In this document: piece by piece, positions 1 through 7,124 of the stretch
Position numbering within the stretch: the stretch's first letter is position 1
How the letters are laid out: each line of letters starts with the position of its first letter
Position numbers and translations under genes: made by a program
Notes under the pieces: generated by a model
The model's input: the letters and a program-made list of their open reading frames with translations, nothing else
The model's database searches: none
Told to the model about the DNA's origin: nothing
NCBI GenBank assembly: GCA_035937595.1
Contig: DASZHS010000065.1
Location: 1-24,845, forward strand
From: Palsa-459 sp035937595
GTDB taxonomy: Bacteria > Actinomycetota > Acidimicrobiia > Acidimicrobiales > RAAP-2
Direction of reading: 5' to 3'
Length of the DNA stretch: 24,845 nucleotides

Positions 1-1
1 C

Positions 2-289
2 GGCGACGCCACGGCCCGCGTCGCGCGGGCGTTCGCCCGCCTCAGCTGGCCGGCGTTCGGCGTGCTCGTGCTCACCGGCATCTGGAACGTCACCGCCGTC
101 CACGCGTCGCACGCCACGACGGCGTGGCGGACCGTCCTTACCGTCAAGATCGCCGTGGTCGTCGTCGCTGGTCTCGCGGCGTGGCTCCATCAGCGGGCGA
201 CGTCACGCACCGGGCTCGCCGCGTGGGGCTCGATCGCCGGCACCGCCTCGATCGTCGCCGTCGTCCTGGGGGTCCTCCTCGCGGGCTGA
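2..289 (+). CDS. C-terminal part of a CopD-like integral membrane protein (partial)
   Basis: The reading frame is open from the first complete codon of the window to a TGA at 287-289, so the true start lies upstream. The visible 95 residues hold about three hydrophobic segments, with LTGIWN in the first, a short HATTAWR loop, then KIAVVVVAGLAAW and a final helix. This order (G-x-x-N helix, short loop, Lys at the start of the next helix) resembles the end of the CopD/copper-resistance membrane domain, but no metal ligand in the fragment proves it. A GTG at 62 would give only 75 residues and is probably internal. It ends 65 bases before tatA. The membrane location is well supported; the family is tentative. 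Confidence 0.55.
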   Translation, partial: GDATARVARAFARLSWPAFGVLVLTGIWNVTAVHASHATTAWRTVLTVKIAVVVVAGLAAWLHQRATSRTGLAAWGSIAGTASIVAVVLGVLLAG

Positions 290-313
290 GGGGCGTTCTG
301 AGACCCCAGCAAG

Positions 314-319
314 TAGCCT
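314..319 (+). promoter_or_regulatory. Candidate -10 box for tatA
   Basis: TAGCCT fits the actinobacterial TAnnnT -10 pattern and lies 35 bases before the tatA start, leaving a short untranslated leader. I see no convincing -35 hexamer at the usual distance, so support is weak. Confidence 0.3.
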
Positions 320-345
320 TCGGTGTGCGGGCGGGTCAGCCCGCT

Positions 346-350
346 GGAGG
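346..350 (+). promoter_or_regulatory. Ribosome binding site of tatA
   Basis: GGAGG sits four bases before the ATG at 355. It is one of the few good Shine-Dalgarno sites in the window and fixes the tatA start. A 6-bp inverted repeat (GCGGGC/GCCCGC, 327-344) ends just before it. Confidence 0.6.
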
Positions 351-354
351 GATC

Positions 355-558
355 ATGCAGATAGCTGAGATCGCAAGCCTGGACGTGATCCTGATCGTCA
401 TCGCCGTCGGCCTCATCGTCTTTGGCAGCACGAAGCTCCCGAAGATCGCCCGCGGCCTCGGCTCGGCGAAGTCGGAGTTCGAGAAGGGCGTGAAGGAAGG
501 CGGCGACGCCACGGCGGCGTCCGAGGACCCGAGCAAGACCGACAAGCCCACCAGCTGA
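355..558 (+). CDS. tatA: Sec-independent twin-arginine translocase subunit TatA/TatE
   Basis: This 67-residue protein has the TatA layout: a short outside N-terminus, one transmembrane helix (about residues 9-23), the Phe-Gly hinge (F23-G24), an amphipathic helix with STKLPKIARGLGSAKSEF (about 25-42), and a hydrophilic, disordered tail. TatA oligomerises to form the passage for folded twin-arginine proteins after TatBC recognises them. The start is set by GGAGG four bases upstream. No tatB or tatC lies nearby, as is common when tatA stands alone. A plausible client is the Rieske protein encoded at 11842-12726, which has an internal twin-arginine motif. TatA and TatB are hard to separate by sequence, but the short tail favours TatA. 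Confidence 0.9.
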   Translation: MQIAEIASLDVILIVIAVGLIVFGSTKLPKIARGLGSAKSEFEKGVKEGGDATAASEDPSKTDKPTS

Positions 559-578
559 CCAGCCAACCCGGCGGCCCC

Positions 579-1844
579 GTGGACGACATCCTCGGCACCG
601 CCGACCGCCTCTGGCGCGGCGAGGTCACGACCGCGGAGCTGCACCCCGTCGGCCACGTTGGCGGGCTCGTCGAGGTGGCCGACCGGATCGCGTTCTGCCC
701 GAGCTTCGCCAACGCCACCTGCATCGCGACCGACGACGGGCTGGTCATGGTCGACACGGGCTCGTCGGTCGTGGCCCCGATGCTCCACGAGGAGATCCGG
801 CGGTGGAGCGACCAGCGGCTGGACACCGCGGTGTTCTCCCACGGCCACATCGACCACGTCTTCGGCGTCGGCGTCTTCGAGGAGGAGGCGGCGCAGCACG
901 GGTGGCGCGCACCCCGAGTGGTCGCCCACGAGCACCTGCCGGCGCGCTTCGACCGCTACCGGCGCACCGCGGGGTTCAACCAGATCATCAACCGCCGCCA
1001 GTTCGGGTTCACCGAGCTCGTGTGGCCGACCGAGTACCGCTACCCCGACGAGACCTACGCGACCGAGCGCGAGCTCCACGTCGGTGGGACGACCTTCCAC
1101 CTGCGCCACGAGAAGGGCGAGACCGACGACCACACGGTGACGTGGATCCCGAGCGCCAAGGCGGTGTGCTGCGGGGACCTGTTCATCTGGGCGAGCCCCA
1201 ACGCCGGCAACCCCCAGAAGGTCCAGCGCTACCCCGCGGAGTGGGCGGCGGCGCTGCGCAGGATGGCGGCGCTCGAGCCAGAGGTGCTGCTCCCGGGCCA
1301 CGGTCTGCCGGTCGTCGGCGCCGCGCGGGTCCACGCGGCGCTGACCGACACCGCGCGGTACCTCGAGCACCTGGTCGAGGCGACGCTCGCGATGATGAAC
1401 GAGGGTGCGAGGCTCTCCGAGATCCTGCACACCGTTCGACCGCCCGCGGACCTCGAGGGCCGTCCGTACCTCCAGCCCGTCTACGACGAGCCCGAGTTCG
1501 TGGTGCGCAGCGTCTGGCGGCTGAACGGCGGGTGGTGGGACGGCAATCCCGCCACGCTGAAGCCCGCACCGGACCGCGCGCTCGCCGACGAGCTCGCCGC
1601 GCTCGCCGGCGGGCCGGCCGTGCTGTGCGACCGCGCGACGGCGCTGCTCGAGGACGCCGACGACGCGGCGCTGCGCCTCGCGTGCCACCTCGCCGAGCTC
1701 GCCTGGCTCGCCGCGCCGCAGGACCCCGCCGTCGCCGAGGTCCGCCGGGTCGTCTTCACGGCCCGCGCGGACGCGGCGACGTCGACGATGGCCAGGGGCG
1801 TGTTCCGCTGGGCTGCGCGGGAGTCTCTCGGCGCGACGGCCTGA
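579..1844 (+). CDS. Metallo-beta-lactamase-fold hydrolase with alkylsulfatase-type dimerisation region
   Basis: The 421-residue protein opens with a metallo-beta-lactamase fold. It shows the metal-binding motif HGHIDH (residues 88-93), a preceding DTG turn (59-61) of the beta-sandwich, a later GDLF aspartate, and LLPGHG near the end of the fold. The second half contains RSVWRLNGGWWDGNPATL, typical of the helical dimerisation region of linear alkylsulfatases. The SCP2-like C-terminal domain of full-length enzymes such as SdsA1 (about 650 residues) is absent. It probably hydrolyses a sulfate ester or related small ester in the cytoplasm; no signal peptide is visible and the substrate cannot be read from sequence. 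The GTG start lies 20 bases after tatA without a clear Shine-Dalgarno, so it may be translationally coupled to tatA and the exact start is uncertain. Confidence 0.8.
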   Translation: MDDILGTADRLWRGEVTTAELHPVGHVGGLVEVADRIAFCPSFANATCIATDDGLVMVDTGSSVVAPMLHEEIRRWSDQRLDTAVFSHGHIDHVFGVGVFEEEAAQHGWRAPRVVAHEHLPARFDRYRRTAGFNQIINRRQFGFTELVWPTEYRYPDETYATERELHVGGTTFHLRHEKGETDDHTVTWIPSAKAVCCGDLFIWASPNAGNPQKVQRYPAEWAAALRRMAALEPEVLLPGHGLPVVGAARVHAALTDTARYLEHLVEATLAMMNEGARLSEILHTVRPPADLEGRPYLQPVYDEPEFVVRSVWRLNGGWWDGNPATLKPAPDRALADELAALAGGPAVLCDRATALLEDADDAALRLACHLAELAWLAAPQDPAVAEVRRVVFTARADAATSTMARGVFRWAARESLGATA

Positions 1845-1870
1845 ACTACCGGGCGTTGCGGAGGGTTGGC

Positions 1871-1876
1871 TACAGT
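1871..1876 (+). promoter_or_regulatory. -10 box of a probable leaderless promoter for ctaC
   Basis: TACAGT is followed by exactly six bases (CGGCGC) and then the GTG of ctaC at 1883. Transcription would start at or next to the start codon, so the mRNA would be leaderless. No -35 match stands out. The same -10/six-base/GTG geometry recurs before several other genes in the window. Confidence 0.55.
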
Positions 1877-1882
1877 CGGCGC

Positions 1883-2782
1883 GTGACCGTGACGCACCGC
1901 CGGACGGCCCGTGCCACGCCGTCCCGACGGGCTCGCCGACGCCTCGGACTGCTGGCGCTCGCCCTTGCACCGTTCGCGCTCTCGGGCTGCACGATGTCGT
2001 CGTTCGGCGCCCACCCCGGGGCGACGTCGGAGGGCCACCAGACCTACCAGCTCTGGCAGGGCTTCACGATCGGCGCGATCGTCGTCGGCGGGCTCACGCT
2101 CGCCCTCATCGTCTACGCCGCGGTCCGCTTCCGCGTGCGACCGGGCCAAGAGGGCGTGCCGCGGCAGACCCAGTACCACCTGCCGCTCGAGATCGTCTAC
2201 ACGGTCATCCCGGTCCTCATCGTCCTCGTGCTGTTCGCCTTCACGGTCGTCGTCGAGAACAACGTGACCGCCCTGCCGGCCCCCGCCCTCACGATCCGGG
2301 TGCAGGCCTTCCAGTGGGGGTGGCGGTTCTTCTACCCACCGGCGCCGGGGACGCCCGCGGGCACGGTCAAGGGGCCCTACGCCTTCACGATCGCCGGCCA
2401 GACGACCCAGACGCCGACGATGGAGATGCCCGCGAACGAGAACGTCCGCATCGTGCTCCAGTCCCTCGACGTCGTGCACGGCTTCTACCTCCCGAGCTTC
2501 AACTTCTCGCGCCAGGCGCTCCCCGGGGTGACCAACGAGTACAACTTCTACCCCCAGCAGACCGGCACGTTCTTCGGGCAGTGCACGCAGTACTGCGGCC
2601 TGTACCACTCGCTCATGTGGTTCAAGGTGAAGGTCGTCCCCGCCGCGGCCTACGCGTCGTGGGCGAGGTCCCAGCAGACCCAGGCGGCCAACCTCGCGGC
2701 GATCGCGGCGGCCGGGGCGGCCCTGTCCCAGGGGCGTGCCGACGTCCCGGTGCGGCCCGACATCGGCGGGGGGACCAACTAG
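1883..2782 (+). CDS. ctaC: Cytochrome c oxidase subunit II (CuA subunit)
   Basis: The 299-residue protein is the electron-entry subunit of the aa3 oxidase. It starts with an Arg-rich stretch and a lipoprotein-type signal ending in LSGC (Cys36 as lipidation site). Two transmembrane hairpin helices follow (about 63-82 and 104-124), then a periplasmic-side cupredoxin domain. The aromatic electron-entry patch is FQWGWRFFYP (about 143-152). CuA ligands are visible: H199, C234, C238, H242 and M245. The residue between the cysteines whose main-chain carbonyl normally comes from Glu is Gln here (CTQYC), which should still work because only the backbone is used. The GTG start is chosen because it directly precedes the signal peptide and follows a leaderless-type -10 box. 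Its TAG stop overlaps the ctaD GTG by one base. Confidence 0.95.
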   Translation: MTVTHRRTARATPSRRARRRLGLLALALAPFALSGCTMSSFGAHPGATSEGHQTYQLWQGFTIGAIVVGGLTLALIVYAAVRFRVRPGQEGVPRQTQYHLPLEIVYTVIPVLIVLVLFAFTVVVENNVTALPAPALTIRVQAFQWGWRFFYPPAPGTPAGTVKGPYAFTIAGQTTQTPTMEMPANENVRIVLQSLDVVHGFYLPSFNFSRQALPGVTNEYNFYPQQTGTFFGQCTQYCGLYHSLMWFKVKVVPAAAYASWARSQQTQAANLAAIAAAGAALSQGRADVPVRPDIGGGTN

Positions 2783-4506
2783 TGACCGAGCTGATCGAGC
2801 GCCACGCCGGCGACGGGGGCGTCGTGGTCGCCGAGGACCACCTCGACCACGCCGAGCACGAGCACCACGAGGCGCGCGGGATCCTCAAGTGGCTGACGTC
2901 GACGGACCACAAGGTGATCGGCCTCAGCTACACGATCACCTCGCTCGTCATGTTCGTGCTCGCCGGCGCCCTGGCCGAGCTCATCCGCATCCAGCTCACC
3001 GAGCCGAACAACACGTTCGTCTCGCTCGCCCAGTTCGACCAGCTGTTCACGATGCACGGCAGCCTGATGGTGTACCTGTTCGTCGGCCCCTTCGCCTTCG
3101 GCGGGCTCGCGAACATCATCGTGCCGCTCCAGATCGGCGCGCCGGACATGGCCTTCCCCCGCCTGAACGCGCTGAGCTACTGGCTGTACCTGTCCGGGTC
3201 GCTCACCATGCTGCTCGGGTTCTTCGTCGCGGGCGGCCCCGCGGACTTCGGCTGGACGCTCTACGCGCCGCTCTCGAACGCCATCTACAGCCCGGGGGTG
3301 GGGCCGGACCTGTTCATCGCGGCCCTCCTGCTCACCGGGTTCTCCGCGATCTTCACCGGGGTCAACATCTGCGGGACCGTCTTCTACCTGCGCGCGCCGG
3401 GCATGACGATGTTCCGGATGCCGATCTTCACCTGGAACATGCTGGTGGTCGGCATCCTCATCCTGCTCGCCTTCCCCGTGCTCACGGCGGGCCTCATCAT
3501 GCTGTACTGCGACCGGCACTTCGGCACGCACATCTTCACGGTCCACGGAGGTGGCGTGCCCGTGCTGTGGCAGCACATCTTCTGGTTCTGGGGCCACCCC
3601 GAGGTGTACATCCTGGCGCTGCCGTTCTTCGGCATCGTCACCGACGTAATCGCCGCGTTCTCCCGCAAGCCCGTCTTCGGCTACCGGACGATGGTGTTCG
3701 CCACGATCACGATCGCGGCCCTGTCGCTCGGGGTCTGGGCGCACCACATGTTCACGACGGGCGTGGTCCTGCTCCCCTTCTTCTCCATCATGAGCCTGCT
3801 CATCGCGGTGCCGACGGGAATCAAGATCTTCAACTGGGTCGGCACGATGTGGGGCGGCCACGTCCGATGGTCCGCGGCCATGCTCTTCGCGATCGGCTTC
3901 GTCATCACGTTCCTGCTCGGCGGGCTGACGGGGATCTACCTCGCCTCCCCGCCGCTCGACTTCTTCACCCACGACACGTACTTCGTGGTGGCCCACTTCC
4001 ACTCGGTCGTGCTCGCCCTCGTCATGGGTGGCATGGCCGGCATCTACTACTGGTGCCCGAAGATCACCGGGTACCTGCTCAACGAGGCGCTCGGCAAGTG
4101 GCAGTTCTGGACGTTCTTCTTGGGCGCGAACCTCATGGTCATGCCCCAGTACTGGCTCGGGCTCTTGGGCATGCCGCGACGCGTCGCCACGTACATCCAC
4201 AACCCCGAGTGGGTGACGCTCAACCGCTGGGCGACCGCCGGCGCGCTCGTCATGGGGCTGAGCACCGTGTTCTTCCTCGTCAACGTCGCCTACTCGTGGT
4301 ACAAGCGCGTCCCCGCCGGCGACAACCCCTGGGACGCCCAGACGCTCGAGTGGTTCACGACGTCGCCGCCGCCGCACCACAACTACTACGCGCTGCCACC
4401 GATCCGCTCGGAGCGCCCGACCTGGGACTACCACCACCCCGGCGCCCCCGCCCTCGTCCACGGCCACCACGAGGCACCCGACGACGCCGAGCTGGTGCGG
4501 ACGTGA
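2782..4506 (+). CDS. ctaD: Cytochrome c oxidase subunit I (aa3 type, heme a and a3/CuB)
   Basis: The 574-residue catalytic subunit reduces O2 to water and pumps protons, with about twelve membrane helices. Ligands visible: H92 (MHGSLM) and H407 for heme a; H272, H321 and H322 for CuB; H405 for heme a3 in AHFHSVV. The GHPEVY motif (271-276) carries both the proton-gating Glu274 and the Tyr276 that cross-links to a CuB histidine, placing it in the A1 class. The D-channel entrance is present: D122 and N129 in APDMAFPRLN. The GTG start overlaps the ctaC stop (TAGTG) and the stop overlaps ctaF (GTGA), so the three genes are probably one coupled transcript. Both cytoplasmic tails are rich in histidine, for example five His within residues 20-29. 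Confidence 0.97.
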   Translation: MTELIERHAGDGGVVVAEDHLDHAEHEHHEARGILKWLTSTDHKVIGLSYTITSLVMFVLAGALAELIRIQLTEPNNTFVSLAQFDQLFTMHGSLMVYLFVGPFAFGGLANIIVPLQIGAPDMAFPRLNALSYWLYLSGSLTMLLGFFVAGGPADFGWTLYAPLSNAIYSPGVGPDLFIAALLLTGFSAIFTGVNICGTVFYLRAPGMTMFRMPIFTWNMLVVGILILLAFPVLTAGLIMLYCDRHFGTHIFTVHGGGVPVLWQHIFWFWGHPEVYILALPFFGIVTDVIAAFSRKPVFGYRTMVFATITIAALSLGVWAHHMFTTGVVLLPFFSIMSLLIAVPTGIKIFNWVGTMWGGHVRWSAAMLFAIGFVITFLLGGLTGIYLASPPLDFFTHDTYFVVAHFHSVVLALVMGGMAGIYYWCPKITGYLLNEALGKWQFWTFFLGANLMVMPQYWLGLLGMPRRVATYIHNPEWVTLNRWATAGALVMGLSTVFFLVNVAYSWYKRVPAGDNPWDAQTLEWFTTSPPPHHNYYALPPIRSERPTWDYHHPGAPALVHGHHEAPDDAELVRT

Positions 4507-4913
4507 AGACCGAGGCGAAGCTCCTGATCTTCTTGGGGTTGTCGTTCCTGATCCTCGGGATCATCTACTGGCTGTGGAGCGGCGAGAACGCCGGCGGGAT
4601 GATGCTGATCGCCTCGGCGGGCCTCGGCTTCCTCCCCGGCGGCTACTACCTGTGGTGGTCCAACCGGATGCGCGAGCGCGCGTCGGACCGTACCGACGCG
4701 ACCGTCGCCGACGGCGCGGGCGTCATCGAGACGTTCCCGGGCAGCTCCATCTGGCCGTTCACCCTCGGCATGGGTGCGTTCTGCGTGGGCCTCGCGCTCG
4801 CCTTCGGGAACTGGTTCGCCCTGCCGGCGGCGGGCCTCACGGTCTGGGCCCTCCTCGGGGCCGTCGTCGAGTCACGCCGCGGCGACCCCGGGTCCGCCGC
4901 ACCGCACCACTGA
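4503..4913 (+). CDS. ctaF: Cytochrome c oxidase subunit IV, actinobacterial type
   Basis: The 136-residue membrane protein has four hydrophobic segments in two hairpins: about residues 6-24 and 30-50, then 80-97 and 98-115. It matches the actinobacterial oxidase subunit IV (CtaF, Cyt_c_ox_IV), which has no catalytic metal and supports assembly and stability of the aa3 complex. Diagnostic stretches are TEAKLLIFLG at the N-terminus and SSIWPFTLGMGAF in the middle. The GTG start shares four bases with the ctaD stop (GTGA), indicating translational coupling. It ends 15 bases from the convergent hydrolase gene; I see no clear terminator in that gap. Confidence 0.9.
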   Translation: MKTEAKLLIFLGLSFLILGIIYWLWSGENAGGMMLIASAGLGFLPGGYYLWWSNRMRERASDRTDATVADGAGVIETFPGSSIWPFTLGMGAFCVGLALAFGNWFALPAAGLTVWALLGAVVESRRGDPGSAAPHH

Positions 4914-4928
4914 CGGGCCGCCCGGCGC

Positions 4929-5714
4929 TCAGCGGGTGAGGTGCCGGGCGAAGAACGCGTCGTAGGCGTCGCGCTCGTACAGCGGCGTGTCCACGTGGCC
5001 CCCGGGGAAGACGTGCATCGCCTTGTCGCTCGACCCGATGGCGTCGAAAAGGTCGAGGCCGGACTGGCGCGTCATCAGCTGGTCGTCCCACTGAAGGACG
5101 AACAGGACCGGGATCGAGAGCCGCCGTGCGGCGTCGGCGCGCACTGCCTCGTTCGGCCACCCCGAGAGGCAGGCGAGCCCCAGCACGGCGCACCGCACCC
5201 GCGGCTCGTCGGCGAGCATGGGCAGGCCGATCATCGTGCCCATCGACAGCCCCCAGTAGCCGACCCGGCCGTCGAGGACGACCTGGTCGGCCTCCAGCTG
5301 GTCGAGGAGCGCGGACCACTCCCTCGCCGCCCTCGCGTGCGCGGCGGCGAAGGCGGCGGGGTCGCTCGGCTGGGGACGGGGTGCCGACGCCGCACCCGAG
5401 GCCGACCGCACGCGCTGCTCGAGGTCGCGCCGTGCGTCCTCTGCGGATGCCACGTCCACAATGCGCTCACCGTGCCCCGGCGCGTCGATCGCCACGGCGC
5501 TCACCCCGAGGTGGCGCACGAAGCGGCGCGCGAGCCCGAGCACGTTCGCGGCCCGCTTGTGCTGCGTGCCGCCGTGCCCGAGCAGGACGACGGGCGTGGG
5601 CCCGGACGTGCCCTCGGGGCGCCACAGGATGCCCGGCACCGCCTCGCCCTCCACGTCGTAGCGGAAGGGGCGCTCGACGACGCCCATGGTCACGATCTCG
5701 TCGGTCAGCTGCAT
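4929..5714 (-). CDS. Alpha/beta-fold serine hydrolase
   Basis: The 261-residue cytoplasmic protein has a complete hydrolase triad: nucleophile S157 in GLSMG, an acid at D210 or D211 (LQWDD), and H240 in PGGHVD. HGG (47-49) supplies the oxyanion hole, and DAPGHGE (77-83) is typical of the family. The Ala/Arg-rich segment at 95-130 is probably the lid. It resembles the dienelactone hydrolase/acetyl-xylan esterase-like group, but the substrate cannot be assigned. The ATG start is supported by AGGAGG five bases upstream. It faces the oxidase genes tail to tail and is divergent from the glycosyltransferase gene at 5808, so it is probably monocistronic. Confidence 0.85.
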   Translation of the reverse strand: MQLTDEIVTMGVVERPFRYDVEGEAVPGILWRPEGTSGPTPVVLLGHGGTQHKRAANVLGLARRFVRHLGVSAVAIDAPGHGERIVDVASAEDARRDLEQRVRSASGAASAPRPQPSDPAAFAAAHARAAREWSALLDQLEADQVVLDGRVGYWGLSMGTMIGLPMLADEPRVRCAVLGLACLSGWPNEAVRADAARRLSIPVLFVLQWDDQLMTRQSGLDLFDAIGSSDKAMHVFPGGHVDTPLYERDAYDAFFARHLTR

Positions 5715-5719
5715 CCGGG

Positions 5720-5725
5720 CCTCCT
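5720..5725 (-). promoter_or_regulatory. Ribosome binding site of the alpha/beta hydrolase
   Basis: AGGAGG on the minus strand lies five bases before the ATG at 5714. It is a near-perfect Shine-Dalgarno and decides this start over the internal ATG nine codons further in. Confidence 0.7.
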
Positions 5726-5795
5726 CGCCACGGCGCCCATCTTGTCGTGTCGCGGCGGGGACCGGACGGGTCCCCGTCGGCCGGGGGCCGCTCGG

Positions 5796-5801
5796 TAGAT
5801 T
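5796..5801 (+). promoter_or_regulatory. -10 box of a probable leaderless promoter for the first GT87 gene
   Basis: TAGATT is followed by the six bases CGGCGC and the GTG at 5808. Spacer sequence and length are identical to those before ctaC. No clear -35 element is seen. Confidence 0.55.
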
Positions 5802-5807
5802 CGGCGC

Positions 5808-7058
5808 GTGGCTGGCTCGCTGGCGGCGCCCGATGCCCGGTGGCGCCCCCGTCGCTCGCCGCTGCGCGCCCTGCGCCGCACGACGCGACGCGGGCGGATG
5901 GCGGCGGTCACCTCGGTGGCGGCGTGGTCCGTCGTCGTCGCCTTCGTCGCTCGCGCGTGCGTCCCGCGCTCGCTCGACCTGCGCGTCTACCGCGACGCGG
6001 CGCACCTCGTCCTGCACGGCGGCGCCCCGTACGCGGTCACGTTCACGTCCCAGCACTTCCCGTTCACCTACCCGCCCTTCGCCCTCTTCCTCTTTGCCCC
6101 GCTCTCCGCGCTCGACCTCCACACGGCGATCTGGACCCTCGACGCGCTCGGGGCGGCGTGCCTCGTCGTCGCCCTCGCGCTGTGCGCGCGAAACGAGACG
6201 TCGTGGTCCTGGACCCGCTGCTGGGTGGCGGCGTCCCTCCTCGGCGGCCTCTCGTGCCTCGCGCTCGAGCCGCTGCGCTCGACGCTGCTCGACGGCCAGG
6301 TCAACCTCGTGCTCTTGGCCCTGGTGGCCGTCGACCTCCTCGCGGTGCCCCCGCGGTACCGCGGCTTCCTCATCGGGCTCGCCGCGGCAGTGAAGCTGAC
6401 GCCCCTCGTGTTCGTGCTCTACCTGCTCGTCACCGGCGAGCGCCGCGCGGCGATCCGAGCGGGCGCCACGTTCGCCGCGGCGACGGCGCTCCTGTGGCTC
6501 GTGCGGCCGAGCGACTCGTCCACGTTCTGGCTCCACCAGGCGTTCAGCCCCAGCCACAAGGGGGCGTCTCGGTCCGCGGCCAACCAGTCGTGGTGGGGTC
6601 TCGTCGGCCGCCTCCCCGCCACCGACGGCTGGCTCCGGCCCGCCCTGTGGCTTGCGCTGTGCGCGGCGACGCTCGCCGTCGGATGCCTCGTCGCGCGCCG
6701 CTACGCCGTGCGCGGGCGGCGGCTCGACGCGCTCCTCGCCATCGCGCTGACGGGCGTGCTCGTGAGCCCGATCTCCTGGACCCACCACTGGACCTGGGTC
6801 GCCTTGGTGGCCATGGTGCTGCTGGCGCGCCAGCCCCGCGCACCCGCGGTCACCGCCGCGATGTGGGGGCTGCTCGTCGTCGCCGTCGTCGCCCCCTACG
6901 GTTGGCACGTGACGGGCGCGGGCTCGGTGGTGCCGGGGTTCTCGCTCCTCGGCGCGGGCGCGGTCCTCCTCGCGGCGATGGCGCTCGCCGAGCGCCGTGG
7001 GGGCGAGGCGACACCGGTCGCGGCTGAGCGTGAGCGCGCCGAGGCGCACCCGGCCTGA
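5808..7058 (+). CDS. GT87-type polyprenyl-phosphate-dependent glycosyltransferase (membrane)
   Basis: The 416-residue protein has an Arg-rich N-terminus and about nine to ten membrane helices. The first outside loop carries SLDLRVYRDA, whose Asp57 matches the catalytic base of GT-C mannosyltransferases such as mycobacterial PimE. It continues with QHFPFTYPPFAL, a hallmark of the GT87/DUF2029 family. LDGQVN (about 162-167), AAVKLTPLVF and ISWTHHW are further family stretches. Such enzymes take a mannose or arabinose-like sugar from a polyprenyl phosphate and add it to a lipid-linked glycan on the outer face of the membrane. The GTG start is set by the leaderless-type promoter. A clear paralog lies immediately downstream on the other strand. 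Donor and acceptor are unknown. Confidence 0.8.
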   Translation: MAGSLAAPDARWRPRRSPLRALRRTTRRGRMAAVTSVAAWSVVVAFVARACVPRSLDLRVYRDAAHLVLHGGAPYAVTFTSQHFPFTYPPFALFLFAPLSALDLHTAIWTLDALGAACLVVALALCARNETSWSWTRCWVAASLLGGLSCLALEPLRSTLLDGQVNLVLLALVAVDLLAVPPRYRGFLIGLAAAVKLTPLVFVLYLLVTGERRAAIRAGATFAAATALLWLVRPSDSSTFWLHQAFSPSHKGASRSAANQSWWGLVGRLPATDGWLRPALWLALCAATLAVGCLVARRYAVRGRRLDALLAIALTGVLVSPISWTHHWTWVALVAMVLLARQPRAPAVTAAMWGLLVVAVVAPYGWHVTGAGSVVPGFSLLGAGAVLLAAMALAERRGGEATPVAAERERAEAHPA

Positions 7059-7101
7059 TCGACGCAGCCGGCCGGACCGACCCACCCGGCCGGACCGACG
7101 C
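7048..7101. repeat. Three imperfect 18-bp tandem repeats between the two GT87 genes
   Basis: Units lie at 7048-7065, 7066-7083 and 7084-7101, with consensus ACCCGGCCGGACCGACGC. The first and third units differ at two positions. The first includes the stop codon of the upstream glycosyltransferase gene; the others fill the convergent gap. Units two and three share an uninterrupted 14-base core (7068-7081 and 7086-7099). Confidence 0.75.
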
Positions 7102-7124
7102 GCGCGCCGCAAGGTGGCGCGGCC

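Noticed and set aside
327..344. 6-bp hairpin before the tatA ribosome binding site as a riboswitch or thermosensor
   Set aside because: The stem is short and does not cover the GGAGG; short GC stems are frequent by chance in this DNA.
336..1970. A 544-codon open frame on the minus strand opposite the tatA and hydrolase genes
   Set aside because: Its product is Arg/Gly/Val-rich with no domain, and the plus strand codes for recognisable proteins. Such long antisense frames are expected at this GC content.
2779..4470. A 563-codon minus-strand frame opposite ctaD
   Set aside because: It is the shadow of a highly conserved gene; the product is low-complexity Glu/Arg/Val with no motifs.
7102..7124. 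Hairpin between the GT87 genes as a bidirectional terminator
   Set aside because: Only a 5-bp stem with a seven-base loop and no T-run on either strand.
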